Positions 1 to 11,624 of a DNA stretch of 64,000 nt are shown here, in pieces (the stretch's first letter is position 1; each line of letters begins with the position of its first letter). The stretch spans positions 6,263,920-6,327,919 of the forward strand of contig CM062292.1 in assembly GCA_031216915.1 (NCBI GenBank), given 5' to 3'. The position numbers were made by a program, and so were the translations under genes. A model generated the notes under the pieces. That model was given only the letters and a program-made list of their open reading frames with translations. It did not search any database and was not told the origin of the DNA. Source of the stretch: Pictodentalium vernedei. Its lineage: Eukaryota; Mollusca; Scaphopoda; Dentaliida; Dentaliidae.

Positions 1-1
1 T

Positions 2-109
2 TACTCATCATTTATACGCCCGTTAATAGAATATGGTGCCATTATAACAAGTGACCTGAGCAAAATCAGCATTCAGAAACTACAGGTGGTTCAAAATCAT
101 GCCCTGCGA
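2..109 (+). pseudogene. LINE reverse-transcriptase C-terminal fragment
   Basis: Frame 2 reads 36 codons without a stop. It includes F-I-R-P-L-I-E-Y-G and then L-Q-V-V-Q-N-H-A-L-R. This matches the well-known end of the reverse-transcriptase region of Jockey/CR1-type LINEs (pattern IRPxLEYG...LQxVQNxALR). It is open at the window's left edge and is cut at about 108, where half of a family A MITE hairpin begins. It is a dead fragment rather than a host gene. The LINE clade is a guess. Confidence 0.65.
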
Positions 110-196
110 GCTCGTTCCAAAGAGGGGTCACATGATATGGATTTGTTGAAATTTGTTGAAAACGTTTGAAAAATTATATTTAAAATAATAAACTTT
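104..196. mobile_element. Family A MITE fragment
   Basis: This is the half-hairpin of family A (GAGCTCGTTCCAAAGAGGGG, then TCACATGATATGG) followed by the AT-rich right arm. The terminal repeat is missing. It abuts the LINE fragment on one side and the 237-bp repeat on the other. Confidence 0.6.
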
Positions 197-885
197 ACGT
201 CAAAATGCATGTGTGTACGTCAGGAATGCTTTAGGGGGTCAAAAATGTGATTTCTAGCAATTAGGAAAAATGCACTTAATGACGCCTAGATGACCTCCGT
301 GACCTTGACCCATATTTTGAATCTCCATCGAGTGTCGACTCATTTGGTGTTGGTCCCAGGTCCATACGTCATACCATGCTTGAGATATGAGCGTGACCCA
401 CTTTCAAAAAATTTGGTCACGCCCACTTTTTTGACGTCAAAATGCATGTGTGTATGTCAGGAATGTTTCAGGGGGTCAAAAAATGTGATTTCTAGCAATT
501 ATGAAAAATGCACTTAATGACCCCCAGGTGATCTCCGTGACCTTGACCCATATTTTGAATCTCCATCGAGTGTCGACTCATTTGGTGTTGGTCCCAGGTC
601 CATACGTCATACCATGCTTGAGATATGAGCGTGACCCACTTTCAAAAATTTTGGCCACGCCCACTTTTTTACGTCAAAATGCATGTGTGTACGTCAGGAA
701 TACTTTAGGGGGTAAAAAAATGTGATTTCCAGCAATTCTGAAAAATGCACTCAATGACCCCTAGATGACCTCCGTGACCTTGACCCATATTTTGAACCTC
801 CATCGAATGTCGACTCATTTGATGTTGGTCCCAGGTCTGTAGGTCATACCACGTCTGAGATATGGGCGTGACCCACTTTCAAAAC
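197..885. repeat. 237-bp tandem repeat, about 3 copies
   Basis: Units start at 197, 434 and 671 with ACGTCAAAATGCATGTGTG and differ by scattered substitutions. Each unit carries a block of TGACCT/TGACCC half-sites. The short ORFs inside are the same frame repeated and are not genes. Confidence 0.9.
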
Positions 886-1032
886 ACCCCTACAAACACC
901 CCTGATACCCCAGGAATCTGAAAAACATAGGTGGCCGAGAACTTGTGGCTGTCTATCAGCATGCCAAAAATCAACGAGATAGGACAATTCGTTTTCAAGT
1001 TATCTTGCGGACAAAAAAGTGATGAGAAGACA

Positions 1033-1130
1033 GAAGAAGAAGAAGAAGAAGAAGAACAAGAAGAAGAAGAAGAAGAAGAAGAAGAAGAAGAAGAAGAAGA
1101 AAAAAAAGAAAAAAAGAAATAAAAAAAAGA
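1033..1130. repeat. (GAA)n microsatellite with poly-A end
   Basis: An uninterrupted purine tract of GAA repeats passes into A-rich sequence. It generates poly-Glu, poly-Lys and poly-Ser ORFs that are not genes. Confidence 0.95.
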
Positions 1131-1169
1131 AAAAGAAACCGTGCAAAAACAATAGTCTGTGTGTTTCAT

Positions 1170-1214
1170 ACAGACTAATAATAAATTTTGAAATCATCTG
1201 CGTTGGGTAAAGGG
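1170..1214. mobile_element. Family A MITE right-end fragment
   Basis: It carries the family A terminal segment (ATCGTCTGCG-like, then TTGGGTAAAGGG) followed by TTAA at 1215-1218. The rest of the element is absent. Confidence 0.6.
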
Positions 1215-1373
1215 TTAACGACAGGGTCATTGAATATTTTTAAAAATGAATTTTCCATTCCCCCCCCCTCCACCGCGATAAGATAACTCATAATCAGTAT
1301 CAGACTTTGATATTAGGTCATCGGACATTTCCAGCTCCTCACGCGAGCTCTGGGTCCTTTTGGATTTGTTTAA

Positions 1374-1616
1374 CCCTTTACCTAACATGAAAAGCAGACG
1401 ACACTTGCAAAAAAAATTCTTGAATAACTAATTTTTTTCATTTTTTGTCTCAAAAACATAGGTTATGACCCCTCGTTGGAACGAGCTCGACGAGCTCGTT
1501 CCAACGAGGGGTCATAACCTATGTTTTTGAGACAAAAAATGAAAATATTTTGAAAATTAATTGACGATTTTTGAGAAAAGCGCTGGCCGGTTTTGGCCGT
1601 TACGTTGGGTAAAGGG
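1374..1616. mobile_element. Family B MITE (piggyBac-like), copy 1
   Basis: A TTAA lies on each side (1370-1373 and 1617-1620). The ends are CCCTTTACC and GGTAAAGGG. The centre is a near-perfect hairpin whose inner part is TGACCCCTCGTTGGAACG. One arm contains the AAAAGCAGACGAC motif and the other the GCTGGCCGG motif. TTAA targets with C-rich ends are typical of piggyBac derivatives. No transposase is present. Confidence 0.85.
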
Positions 1617-1620
1617 TTAA

Positions 1621-2508
1621 TGTCCCCTTACGTCTTTTATATTCACTGTCAACATTTTCATTTTCAGCGGAAAGGAGAGTTTTTGTTTTCCCTTGAGACA
1701 CATTCATTGTTCAGTTGGTATACTTTGGCTCATGAATTGAGTTGTGTTGAATACTGCTTACTTAAAGTGTAAGCCCAGTGTAGGTCAATTTAAAGCATAT
1801 GCAGGTAACATCCACTTAGAGATAACACAGAAAATAGCACACATCCACTCGCTGAGATCGAATCACTCATTGTCGACCAATGTGTCAGTGAGATGAATAG
1901 AACAACCACCACAGCTGTGGGCGAAACTAAATGCAGGTACTTGAGCTTCTAAATTCCACAAATCTCCGAATATGAATGTATATCGTCCCAAAATGAACTT
2001 GTTTGTGGATAATGTATATAGCTTATAATCGTTAGAAGACGAACGTATCCATTTCTCAAAAACACACGTTCACGATTACATAAGGCAATTCGTTGAACTG
2101 AATCAATTCAACTCCGCCCACCTGTCCGTCCATCCATCTGTCTGCCTCTTCCTCTTTTGTCTCATCTGTCACTGCTGAATGCCCAACCTCAGATATGAAC
2201 AAAGGTACAGTCAGGGAAATTGTTAGATGCAGGTTTTTGACAATTATGAGCAGAATAACATGAAATACTTTTTTCGAACTCTGTTTGCCGGTGCCTGTGC
2301 CTCAAACTTAAGGCGGAATAGGTGAATCTCTCGATTTCTTGAAATGGCAACAATAGCTCACCTCTAGATACTATTCACTAAAGTTCCAATGATAAAAAAT
2401 GTATAAACACTTGGAAATTAGTATTTATAACGTCGAATTGTTGAACTATATTTTGTCGCGGTTATGACATATAACTACGTGCAACTGTGACGCGTAACAG
2501 TAAAATTC
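1621..2508. other. No gene or clear repeat seen
   Basis: AT-rich intergenic sequence with a short TCC/TGTC-rich patch near 2110-2160. I see no long ORF, no splice-flanked coding segment and no second copy in the window. Confidence 0.5.
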
Positions 2509-2523
2509 ATGACGTTCAAGGTG

Positions 2524-2900
2524 GGGGCGCGGTGGCTCAGTTGGTAGAGGTGCAGGCTGCAAGCCGAGAGGTCCTCGGATCGAATCCCACCTGCGGCAAC
2601 CGCGTTGTGTCTTTGGGCAAGACACTTCACCCCGATTGCCTACATGGGGGCACGATGATGCCGTGTACTAAGGCGTACTGCACGTCGATGGTGCGCATGT
2701 CTTCAACCAATCTAACCCTGACTGTGCTGCGGTGCAGAGTTCAGAGTTACGATGTTGGGGAGCTGACAGCTGCTCGTCGTTGCTCGGTGGTTCTCTCCGG
2801 GTACTCCGGCTTCCTCCACCCGTAAAACTGTCACGGTCACGATTAGCCATTGTGATTAAGTATGTGACCTTAAACACCAATAAATAAATAAATAATAAAT
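2524..2900 (+). mobile_element. tRNA-derived SINE, full-length copy 1
   Basis: The head carries RNA polymerase III boxes: A box TGGCTCAGTTGG and B box GGATCGAATCC (2577-2587). The body contains TTGGGCAAGACACTTCACCC and CCTCCACCCGTAAAACTGTC. The tail is AATAAATAAA. A perfect 15-base target-site duplication flanks it (2509-2523 and 2901-2915), which proves insertion by LINE machinery. The ORFs inside are not genes. Confidence 0.95.
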
Positions 2901-3074
2901 ATGACGTTCAAGGTGAAATGCGATTCGTCGACCTTTCTTTTCTATCTAAAAGATGTGTTTTTGCTAACTGTGGTTAAAGAGAATATGAAAGTCGTATTTT
3001 GGTTATACTTTATGAAAACACAACTGGGTGACATTTGCATAATTTCAGTAGGGAGAATTTACGTTTTTATATTT

Positions 3075-3242
3075 TCACTTTTTGCATCCAAAACATAGGT
3101 TATGACCCCTCATTGGAACGAGCTCGACGAGCTCGTTCCAATGAGGGGTCATAACCTATGTTTTGGAAGCAAAAAATGAAAATTTTTAGTTGTACGAGGA
3201 TGTTTTTTCCAAGTGCCGTCTGCAATTCAAGTTAGGCGATGA
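3075..3242. mobile_element. Family B MITE, degenerate copy 2
   Basis: It has the central family B hairpin (CATAGGTTATGACCCCTCAT and its complement around 3100-3165) and a decayed right arm with GTGCCGTCTGC and TTAGGCGATGAGTTAA. The left terminal repeat is not recognisable. Confidence 0.7.
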
Positions 3243-3298
3243 GTTAAAAAGTCATACTAAGTGGCTAATTTGTGCGTGTGTGTGTCATATGATAAATA

Positions 3299-3442
3299 GA
3301 ATATGAAATGAGTGTTTTTCTCATATAATATTTATGAAACTCGTCCGAAATTTCCGTTTGGGCTCGCCAGAGGTTCGGCAAAACGGAAAATTCTTAAACT
3401 CGTTTCATAAATAGTGAATGATCAAAACACTCATTGCATATC
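3299..3442. repeat. Foldback element
   Basis: Imperfect inverted arms (GAATATG...AAATGAGTGTTTT against AAAACACTCATTGCATATCC) enclose a second inverted pair, TTTCCGTTTTGG-like against CAAAACGGAAA. Confidence 0.6.
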
Positions 3443-4366
3443 CTCTGTTTATTAACTTGCCTAAACACACGATTTGCCGTTGAAAGCAATACTTGAGAAG
3501 AGAAGGTAATATTTAGCGTTACAAGATGGTACAATATCTACAACGGAAGGGCTGTGAGATTTCATTCGATATTTTATTCGATTCGAAATCCACTGCCCGA
3601 ATCAATTGGAGACACGAGTCTACACAAAATTTGAGATTCCAGGACCACAGGATAAGGTGAATTGGTATTCATAAGGATACAGAAAAATACTAGACGGATT
3701 TGAAATCTCAAAGCGAATTTCCAGAAGTATTCCAACGAAACACGTCCATCACCGAATCGGCCCAATAATGAGAAGGTGTATGCTGCCTTTCAACGTACCA
3801 AGCAGCTGAATAATGCGTCACACGTCGTAACCTGTCGCCAGTAGGCCGAGCTCATGTCACACCGGAATAACACTACCATCCATTCACAGTAAACTGTGAC
3901 CATCTTCAGTGTAGGAAATCTGCCGAATATGCTCATAGCATTTTGAGCTCCTAAAATGTTTTGAATCCTAAACAAATGTAAGCGTGTTTATATGTAAAGA
4001 ATGGTCAAACTTTGAAATGTCTTAAAAACGTCAAAAATGGCAACGAATCGAAAAACTAAAAAATACAGCATTATACCATGCGCACCTTTGTTACTACCTG
4101 TGAAAAGCCCGTATGTTAAATTTTAGCTTTTAACCTCACTACCGGTATAAAGCTTCTACTGCGGTAAAAATGTTTTCAATGGGAACCACATAACAAGCAT
4201 TTACAGCTATAGTAGAATTTGATGACTTCGATACTTTGACCAGGGATGTGGCTAGAGGGTTTCAGCTGGGGGGGGGGGGGGGGGGGGGGGGGGGCTCCCA
4301 CCGGTGTAAATTCCAACTGTGAGTGGTTTCGATAGGTGGTTGCACTGCAACGCTGGGTGATATCTT
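3443..4366. other. No gene seen; G-run near its end
   Basis: Mixed sequence without a supportable coding exon. A run of about 24 G lies at 4271-4294. Short minus-strand ORFs here lack splice context or recognisable motifs. Confidence 0.5.
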
Positions 4367-4370
4367 TTAA

Positions 4371-4605
4371 CCCTTTACCCAACGAATCGCCCGCATCCGC
4401 CCGCGTAATATGCAAATACAGCTGCTGAAAAAATATTATTTTTCGAAAAATTTTAACAAAACCATATCATGTGACCCCTCTTTGGGTCGAGCTCGTTCCA
4501 AAGAGGGGTCACGTGATATTGTTTTGTTGAATTTTTTTTAAAAAAATTAAAAAAAAATGATATTTAAAATAATGAATTTTGAAATCGTCTGAGTTGGGTA
4601 AAGGG
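4371..4605. mobile_element. Family A MITE (piggyBac-like), copy 1
   Basis: The left flank is TTAA at 4367-4370 and the right flank is TTAT. The ends are CCCTTTACCCAACG and TTGGGTAAAGGG. The left arm carries ATCGCCCGCATCCGCCCGCG. The centre is the CATATCATGTGACCCCTC hairpin, here with the inner GTTGG replaced by TTTGG. Confidence 0.85.
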
Positions 4606-5275
4606 TTATGAACCCTTCTGAAAATTTTTACTAGTCCTAAAACGGAAAAAGCATCATTTATAATGTGTCTGGGTCAAAAAATTTACCGGACTGATGTCAG
4701 ATCCGAAATTATGAAGCCATGTCCATTTTAGAGTAGGAAATTTGAAACTCAAGTTTCCAGTTGGAAATAAAAGATCAAAATTTCTCATCATTAGTTGGAA
4801 TTTTAATATTTTTCATGAACAATGTTAATTTATTGAATTTTCAACTATTTGATTTTTGACCTCGGAATTTCCAACTATTGAAAAACAATACTCCTAGCTG
4901 GGGGGGGGGGGGGGGTGAGACACCCCCACCCCCTGTCGCCACATCCCTGATATTGAGACTTCGCCATGTTTCATTCAAAACTACGACGTGTTGCGGTACT
5001 ATTTACTACATGCAATGACTTACTAAGTTTAAAATACCTACAATTAAATATTTATAATAAAATCTAAGAATTGTTAATAAAAACTTGACTGAAAAATCAA
5101 AGTAAATTCATTAACTTTGACGATGTGTCTAGATGTCTATCAAGCACAAAACAAACCCATGTGTTCGCTCGTCTGCTAATCGAAAATTACGAACAAGTAT
5201 CGTTTTTTCTCCATTTTAAGTGCCAAAGTCGATTATTCATTAAGAGCACGGTATAAATAAAACTAATGGGTAATT

Positions 5276-5386
5276 GGGCCGGTGATCACATTTACACCAC
5301 TTGTAGAATAAGGGTTTTAACCACGAGGCTCTGCCGAGTGGTTAAAACCCTTATCCTACTCGTGGTTTAAATCTGATTACCGGCCA
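5276..5386. repeat. Foldback element
   Basis: Inverted arms centre on the strong pair AAGGGTTTTAACCAC and GTGGTTAAAACCCTT, with weaker outer pairing (GGCCGGTGATCACA against GATTACCGGCC). Confidence 0.7.
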
Positions 5387-6645
5387 AAGTACCTATTTAT
5401 TTTACATACCTCCTAATTTTTTATCTCTAGAACATACTCAAATATTATGAGAATACGACATAATTTACATTTTCGTTGACGTCAATAACACCACCCGAAA
5501 TGCAGCCATAACTGTTGATAATTCCCCAGGTCGGTACAGAACTTTCAGATAAGGTTGTTGTTGGAAATGATACATCCAAGATATATCCAAAATCTGAAAG
5601 AGGGAGGTTTGATACAGGCATGGACGTTAAGAGGGTAAAAAAGTTAAAACGGCCGTTGTTTAGGATAAAGGTGAATATTTGAAAATATTAATTGGATATG
5701 CACCAGATATTCCAAGGGTAAACAAGGTCGCCAAGTTTCATAGTACATAATGTAACGAGGGAGTTATGCGTGTTGTCGTATTGGTCATTTAGGTTATGAA
5801 AGGTTATTTTTTTAGTTCTATAACTAAAATTTCATTTAACTTTTAATAGCGTTGACGCCAATAACGTGACCCTAAATTCGGCCATAATTGTTGGGAATTC
5901 CCCAAATCGGTACTGATTGTTAAGTTATGTTTTCTTTATCTACCATTACCAAAAAATGCAATCACAAACAGCAATATCAGTAGCGATAAAAATTGGGCGA
6001 TAAAAGATCTTGAATCGCAAATGCACTTGCGATAAAAGTCACATGGCATCGGGAGAAAAGAACGCTCGCGCGCCTGGCGGACTATTTCAATGGTACTCGC
6101 ACCCACAAGTCATTTCCTTCAAAAACTTACAATGCAGGAATGAACGATGCAACCCTAACTCTAACAACCCACCATGTAAAACATCAAAACAAAAATGATG
6201 GAGATGAATCACAAAAATTGAAAGTTATTATTCTGAAAGGTAATGTCAATCTCATTGTGATTTGATCGCTTCTAAAAATTATGAATGAAGTGCCTTCATG
6301 TATTTAAAGCGATTCTTGCGCACTACAAAAAAATTAATTCCCTAGTTCTTTTCGCAAACCAGCCATTTGTGCCTTTGGTAACCTCATGAAATGAATTGAA
6401 TTTGCTTCGAAATATCATTGCTCGACGGAATAAAGCATACTTGGGCTGAGTTTGATTATTTTTTTAACAGTGTACAATTTCATTCATGCTGAAGGAATTT
6501 CTTCACGTGACGTCGGATTGAAAGAATTGAAAATGGAGATCTGTTATTTTGATCAGTTCAGTGTGGCTTTTTGTTTGTTAACAATTATTTTTGAGAAGTC
6601 ATGGTCATCAGGGTTTTTTTGACTGAAGGGTAGATAAATGTGCTA

Positions 6646-6959
6646 CAGTTAAAAGTAGAAGTCCTGTCATGAAATGCGCACAAACAGCACGTCGATCTGC
6701 GCATTAATCTTCGCGTTATGACCTTAGTAAGGCTATCAAATTCTGTACATATGGCATGTGCACAAGCAATGTTTCAGCCAATGGACCTCCGGGTAACCCG
6801 GCAGTCCATTGGCAGAAACATTGCCTGTGTTTGCTATGAGTAACCAGGAGAACCTGCCGTGCTTTGGATCTCATTCGATATGGCAATTGTGCGCAATTCC
6901 AACGGGCAATTAAGCCTAGATAAGCGCACAGTTCGTGACAGGACTTCTAGTTTTAACTG
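6646..6959. mobile_element. Family C MITE (Tc1/mariner-like), copy 1
   Basis: TA flanks both sides. Ends are CAGTTAAAA.TAGAAGTCCTG and its complement. The 314-bp body carries the central hairpin TTTCAGCCAATGGACCTCCG and its inverse. CAGT/ACTG ends with TA duplication are typical of Tc1/mariner derivatives. Confidence 0.9.
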
Positions 6960-8106
6960 TATGCGCTCATTGTGTTTGTATACAATCTTCTATCGCCACA
7001 CGACTCGTCTTTTCGGGAGGTACAGCTACCCGTCGCGCAAGCGCAAATCGTAGTTATACGCCCCCAAACACGAGTCACATCGCGATAAAAGATTCTGTAC
7101 AAGCACAATGTGCGCATAACACATATTTATTGGAGATGATATATCCAAAATTTGAAAGAGGAGGATATGATACAGGCAATGATATTAAAAATGTAAGACC
7201 AAAAACAGAAAAAACGTTAGAAGTGACGCCGTTTTTGGATAAAGGTTGAAATTTGAAAATATAAATATAGCATGCACTAGATCTTCTAAGCATGAACCAG
7301 GTCATGAATGTTCATACCTGTAGATATTGCAAGGCGGGAGTTGTGCGAGTCGCCGTTTTGATCCTTTAGAAGATCAAAAGTTATAAATCTTTAATTGACG
7401 TAAACATTAGATAGGGAATAAATCGAAAACTAAAAACCAGATATCTCCTGATTTGTTTTAGCTTTACAACATACTAAAATTTCATGAGAATCCGACGTCA
7501 TTTATTTTTTAATGGCGTGACCGTCAATAACGTCAGCCTGAATTCGGAAATAACTATTGGAAATTCCCCAGGTTGGTACCGAAGTTTTAGATGTGGTTTT
7601 TTGTTGGAAATGATATATCAAAAAATTGAATGAGGGAGGTTTGATGAGGCATTGATATCAAAAGAGTAAGAAAAAACGTTAAAACGGACGTTGTTTTGGA
7701 TAGAAGTTGACAATTTAAAATATTAAAATGGCGTGCTCAAGATCTCCAACGCGTAAACAAGGACGCCAAATTTCATAGCCATATGTACAATAAGGAAATT
7801 ATCTGTTTCGTCGTTTTGGGGTTTTAAGTACCAAAAATTGCTAAAACTTTATTTGACGCAAAAAGGTGAAATATGGGGATACCTCGAAAAGCTAAAGCAG
7901 CAGCTACCTCCTATGTTTGTGTTCTACAACATACTAAATTTTAATCAGAATCCGACGCCATTTAATTTTTGATGCCAGTAACGTCAATAACACTCTTCAA
8001 TTCGGGCATAACCATTGGGAATATATAGATCTGTACATATTTTAGATATAGTTTTTGTTAGAGATGATACATGTAAAGTTTAAAAGTGGGAGGCTTGATA
8101 CAAGAG

Positions 8107-8679
8107 TAGGGATCTGCGAATCACAAATTTCTTTTCGAATCGAATCTCGAATCGAATCGTGTCTCTGATATCGACATCGAATCGAATCCCGAATCGAATC
8201 TTAAAAGACAAGTTATTTCATATTACATCAAACGGAAGTTACGGAACACTGTGATGACCCTTACGCGACGGAGTGAACACCTTAAACACCAATAACTAAA
8301 TATTCTCTGTAGCACCGTCGCTGAAACAGCTAGACCTATTGTCCATAGTTTTAGTTTTTGAAGGCCTAAGTTGTTACTATTCACGTTCTTAAGAACGTGA
8401 ATAGTAACAAGTTAAGCCTTCAAAAACCAAAACTATGGATAATGTTCTGGGCAAATTCACACCTTACCTAACAATTAAACATTGTCAATTACTCAAATAA
8501 ATAGGAATTGAGCCTACATGAATGAATTTTCCAATAACAGTTTTATCCTATTTTTGTTGGAAATGAAGTTAGTACGAGAGATTCGAAAAAATAGAATCCT
8601 GAGACTGATTCGGGATCGATCTCGAAGCATACGTATGGTATCGATATCGAATCGAATCTCGAATATTCGCAGGACCCTA
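8107..8679. mobile_element. hAT-like non-autonomous element
   Basis: Inverted ends are TAGGGATCTGCGAAT and ATTCGCAGGACCCTA, followed inwards by GAATCGAATC repeats. The flanking 8-mers TACAAGAG (8099-8106) and CACAAGAG (8680-8687) match at 7 of 8 positions, as expected of a hAT duplication. It interrupts a unit of the 460-bp repeat. No transposase is present. Confidence 0.75.
8338..8442. repeat. Long foldback nested in the hAT-like element
   Basis: A nearly perfect inverted repeat with arms of about 50 bases. The axis is at TTCTTAAGAA, and the outer arms are CCATAGTTTTAG and CAAAACTATGG. Confidence 0.85.
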
Positions 8680-8879
8680 CACAAGAGTTGATATTAAAAG
8701 TTAAAAAAGTCAAAATTAACCGCTGTGTTGGATAAAGGTGGAAATTTGAAAGTGCTAAAACAATTTGGAATTGATGGAAATTGATTATTGATTATTAATA
8801 AGTGTGGCAAATTTCATGGCTGCATTTAAAGAAGGAGAAGTGCCTAAAACATCTGGTCTGCCGAAGAAAACAAAAGCCA

Positions 8880-9213
8880 GGCTGACGATCGCTATAAATC
8901 ATTTGAACTCCGTTGGGTGACCAAATTATCGCTGCAAGAGAGTGACTTCTTTGGAGAGAGTGACTTCCAAACCGGTAATTCGTCGACGGCAAAGACAGGT
9001 CGCATCAGGTAGGAAAAAGCAGGCTACACCTGACACGTCCTTGCCGCACAGTCGGCTCAATAAAATACACCCGATCACACAAAGCAGCTTTGGTCATACA
9101 GAGCAGCTTTGGCCACCTATTTGGGAGTGGTTGACCAAGTTAAGTTCTATCGACTGAAGCACGTATTGTTCTATTCTAATACATAACAATGGCAGATCTG
9201 AAATTTGGCGGAG
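8880..9213. repeat. Direct repeat N, copy 1
   Basis: It shares with 9462-9808 the segments TCGTCGACGGCAAAGACAGG, CGTCCTTGCCGC and CTAATACATAACAATGGCAG. A run of about 20 G follows copy 1. It contains no conserved long frame. Confidence 0.8.
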
Positions 9214-9250
9214 GTGGGGGGGGGGGGGGGGGGGGGCAGAAAACAAAAAC

Positions 9251-9462
9251 CAGGAGCCAATACTATAAAACTTTTACAATTGTATTTTTATATGGCTGGC
9301 TAAAATGAATCATTTGCTTTTTAAAAGAGATGGCAATTTTCCGACCGGCAAACTGCAAGATCTTTGAAAATACTAATGATTCGTGATAACTCATTTAAAT
9401 TCATAACCAGAAAATACAATTCTAGAAAATACAATTGTAAAAGTTTCGTTGTACTGACCCCT
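9251..9462. mobile_element. Foldback MITE family O, copy 1
   Basis: Ends are CAGGAGCCAATACTATAAAA and a decayed complement finishing GACCCCTG. Arms contain CTTTTACAATTGTATTTT and its inverse. Two further copies lie at 10970 and 23462. It fills the space between the two copies of direct repeat N. Confidence 0.75.
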
Positions 9463-9808
9463 GGCTAGCGATCACCACAAGTCATTTGAATTTCGTTGAA
9501 TGACTTAATAATCGTTGCAACGCATTGACGTATTTGGAGGGATTGACTTCAGACCAGGTAACTCGTCGACGGCAAAGACAGGTCGCATCGGGCAGGAAAG
9601 TAGGCACCATCCGATACGTCCTTGCCGCGCAGTCGGATCGATAAAATAAATCTGACCAAACAGAGCAGATTTAGTTATCATATATATCGGCAGACCGGCA
9701 TTCTTCCCAAATATGGGGTTGAAGATGGCCAAGTTAAGTTCTGTCGACTGAAACAAGTGTTGTTCTATTCTAATACATAACAATGGCAGATCTGAAAATT
9801 GGCGGAGA
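9462..9808. repeat. Direct repeat N, copy 2
   Basis: Second copy of the 8880-9213 segment, in the same orientation and diverged by substitutions and small gaps. The ORF at 9505-9879 lies across it and is not conserved in the first copy, so it is not called as a gene. Confidence 0.8.
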
Positions 9809-10352
9809 CCCCTCCTGGGTCCATGAAGAAAATAATTGAGTAGTTTTTTTTTTGTCCTGTCGGGGAGGGTACAGGACATGGGTTACATCAGGTAGCATGT
9901 TTGCAATTCCTTCCAACCTTTCACTTAACGCGAATTGCAGACGACAGATGAAAGTCTTTCAATACCTTAGGTTATCAAACCTCATTAGGACAAGCTCGTC
10001 GGGAGACGGATAATTGTCCCGAACTTAACCTTAAAACCCATCAATGAGCTGTTGAAAATATTCACCGGCCATTATGATGGCGATACTATGTCATCCCAGT
10101 TGCCTTGCATCTCTGTCTGAATGTTTCCAAAAGCAAAATAAATGCTGGTTGTCATCAAGTCAGGGGCGGAGGGGGGGGGGGGGGGGGGGGCGGTTGGTGG
10201 ACCCGGAGACAATTTCGATTTTTCGTACTGATAGAACGCTGCTTCCTCGCATCTGAGCGATCAGTGGCAGTCTACACGGAGAACATTTCGATGTCATTGA
10301 AGGCATTTTGATATGCAGGTAGTCAATGTAATCAGGTCTATTTCGCCTTTAA

Positions 10353-10565
10353 CCCTTTACCTGACGAATCGCCCGCATCCGCCCGCGTAACTTGCAAATT
10401 GAGCAGTTAAAAAAATTAAATTTTTCAAAATATTTCAACAAAACCATATCATGTGACCCCTCATTGGAACGAGCTCGTTATGGTTTTGTTGAAATTTTTG
10501 GAAAAAATTTATAAAAATAGTAATTAAAATAATAAATTTTGATTTTCTCTAAGTTGGGTAAAGGG
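10353..10565. mobile_element. Family A MITE, copy 2 (half hairpin)
   Basis: TTAA on both sides (10349-10352, 10566-10569) and intact CCCTTTACC / GGTAAAGGG ends. One arm of the central hairpin is deleted after GAGCTCGTT, so it no longer folds fully. Confidence 0.85.
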
Positions 10566-10969
10566 TTAATTCCTTTTCAATAAATTTCGTACGCTGTTTC
10601 TGACTGTACCATTTTTTTGAGGAGTTGGGGTGTGGGGAAGGGGGGGGGGGGCACCGGGAAATTTTCTGGTGGACCATATGGCCAGTCCACCTCTGCACTT
10701 AGACAAGTTCGATGTTAAAATCCTACCAGACAACATCATTGCACAAACTGTTTCATATCAAACAATCTTTTTTTTACACGGCGTACGCATGCGTGGAATT
10801 CTCTGTCTTAAACCGAATTAAAATACAATACCGACAACTCCTTTTGCTGCACCTTCCGGAAGAATAACTGCCACGGACAGTAAGTGTGCATTATTTTTAA
10901 GGATAATCGGGCATTATTCAAAATAATGCTGTAATTATCGGTCATTCTTTAAAATACAAACATTCAATC

Positions 10970-11197
10970 CAGAGCCAATACTATACAACCTTTACAATTG
11001 TATTTTCTAGAATTGTATTTTCTAGTTATGGCTTTAAATGGGTTGAAATGGAACATTAGCGTTTCCAAAGATGTGGCAATTTGACAGTTGGCAAACTGCC
11101 ATATCTTTTAAAATGCTAATGGTTCATTTTAGTCAGTTATATTAATAGGTAGAAATACAATTACAGAAAAATACAATTGTAAAAGTTTTATAGTGTT
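10970..11197. mobile_element. Foldback MITE family O, copy 2
   Basis: Ends are CAGAGCCAATACTATACAA and AAAAGTTTTATAGTGTT. The inner arms GATGTGGCAATTTG and CAAACTGCCATATC form a second hairpin. Confidence 0.8.
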
Positions 11198-11624
11198 AAA
11201 TCGCGTCCTGAGATTTTTGACTTAAACACCTTCGCACAGTACAAGTTTCTTCAATGAGTTATCCCGAACGATAACTTTCAACTTTTATTCTCCAAAATGA
11301 AATAAAATTATTTCAATTTTTTTCGCATTAAAACAAGAATTTAATCCAAAGTGGATTTTAACAGAATATACAGGATGCCCGTGGTATTCAACCATTATCA
11401 GACCAAATACAGTACGTCCACCATAGTAGTGTCGTCTTAATAATGCGAATTCTTGTTTTAATATATTTTGCCTTTTCTTTTTCCATTTTTATTTCAATTA
11501 CTTTTGCTTCGTTTGAATGATATATACCTTGTGACATGTTACTGACGAAAGCGAATTTGTAATTATCTGACCGTAGAAACGACGTCATCATAGGCCCGAT
11601 GGCTTAATGTCGAATCCACATCTA

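Larger units (their letters stand above)
5400..8790. repeat. Degenerate tandem repeat, unit about 460 bp
   Basis: A recurring module contains ACATACTAAA, then ATGAGAATCCGACG, GTCAATAACG, AATTCCCCAGGT, GGAAATGATA and GGGAGGTTTGAT. It is seen near 5430, 5850, 7130, 7460, 7920 and 8690. The two clearest neighbours (about 7466 and 7926) are 460 bases apart. The array is split by a family C MITE (6646-6959), an unassigned stretch around 6000-6640, and a hAT-like element (8107-8679). No coding capacity is seen. Confidence 0.75.

Noticed and set aside
879..1230. Overlapping ORFs rich in Glu, Lys, Ser and Phe
   Set aside because: They are translations of the GAA microsatellite in different frames.
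2524..2600. Possible functional tRNA gene
   Set aside because: A and B boxes are present, but the acceptor stem does not close and the sequence continues as a SINE body with an A/T-rich tail and target duplication.
2487..2880. 112- and 70-codon ORFs, and like ones at 12795-13192, 15159-15566, 43839-44125 and 52362-52800
   Set aside because: All lie within SINE copies with target duplications; the same peptides recur because the SINE recurs.
9505..9879. 124-codon minus-strand ORF
   Set aside because: It covers one copy of a direct repeat; the sister copy does not keep the frame and no motif is visible.
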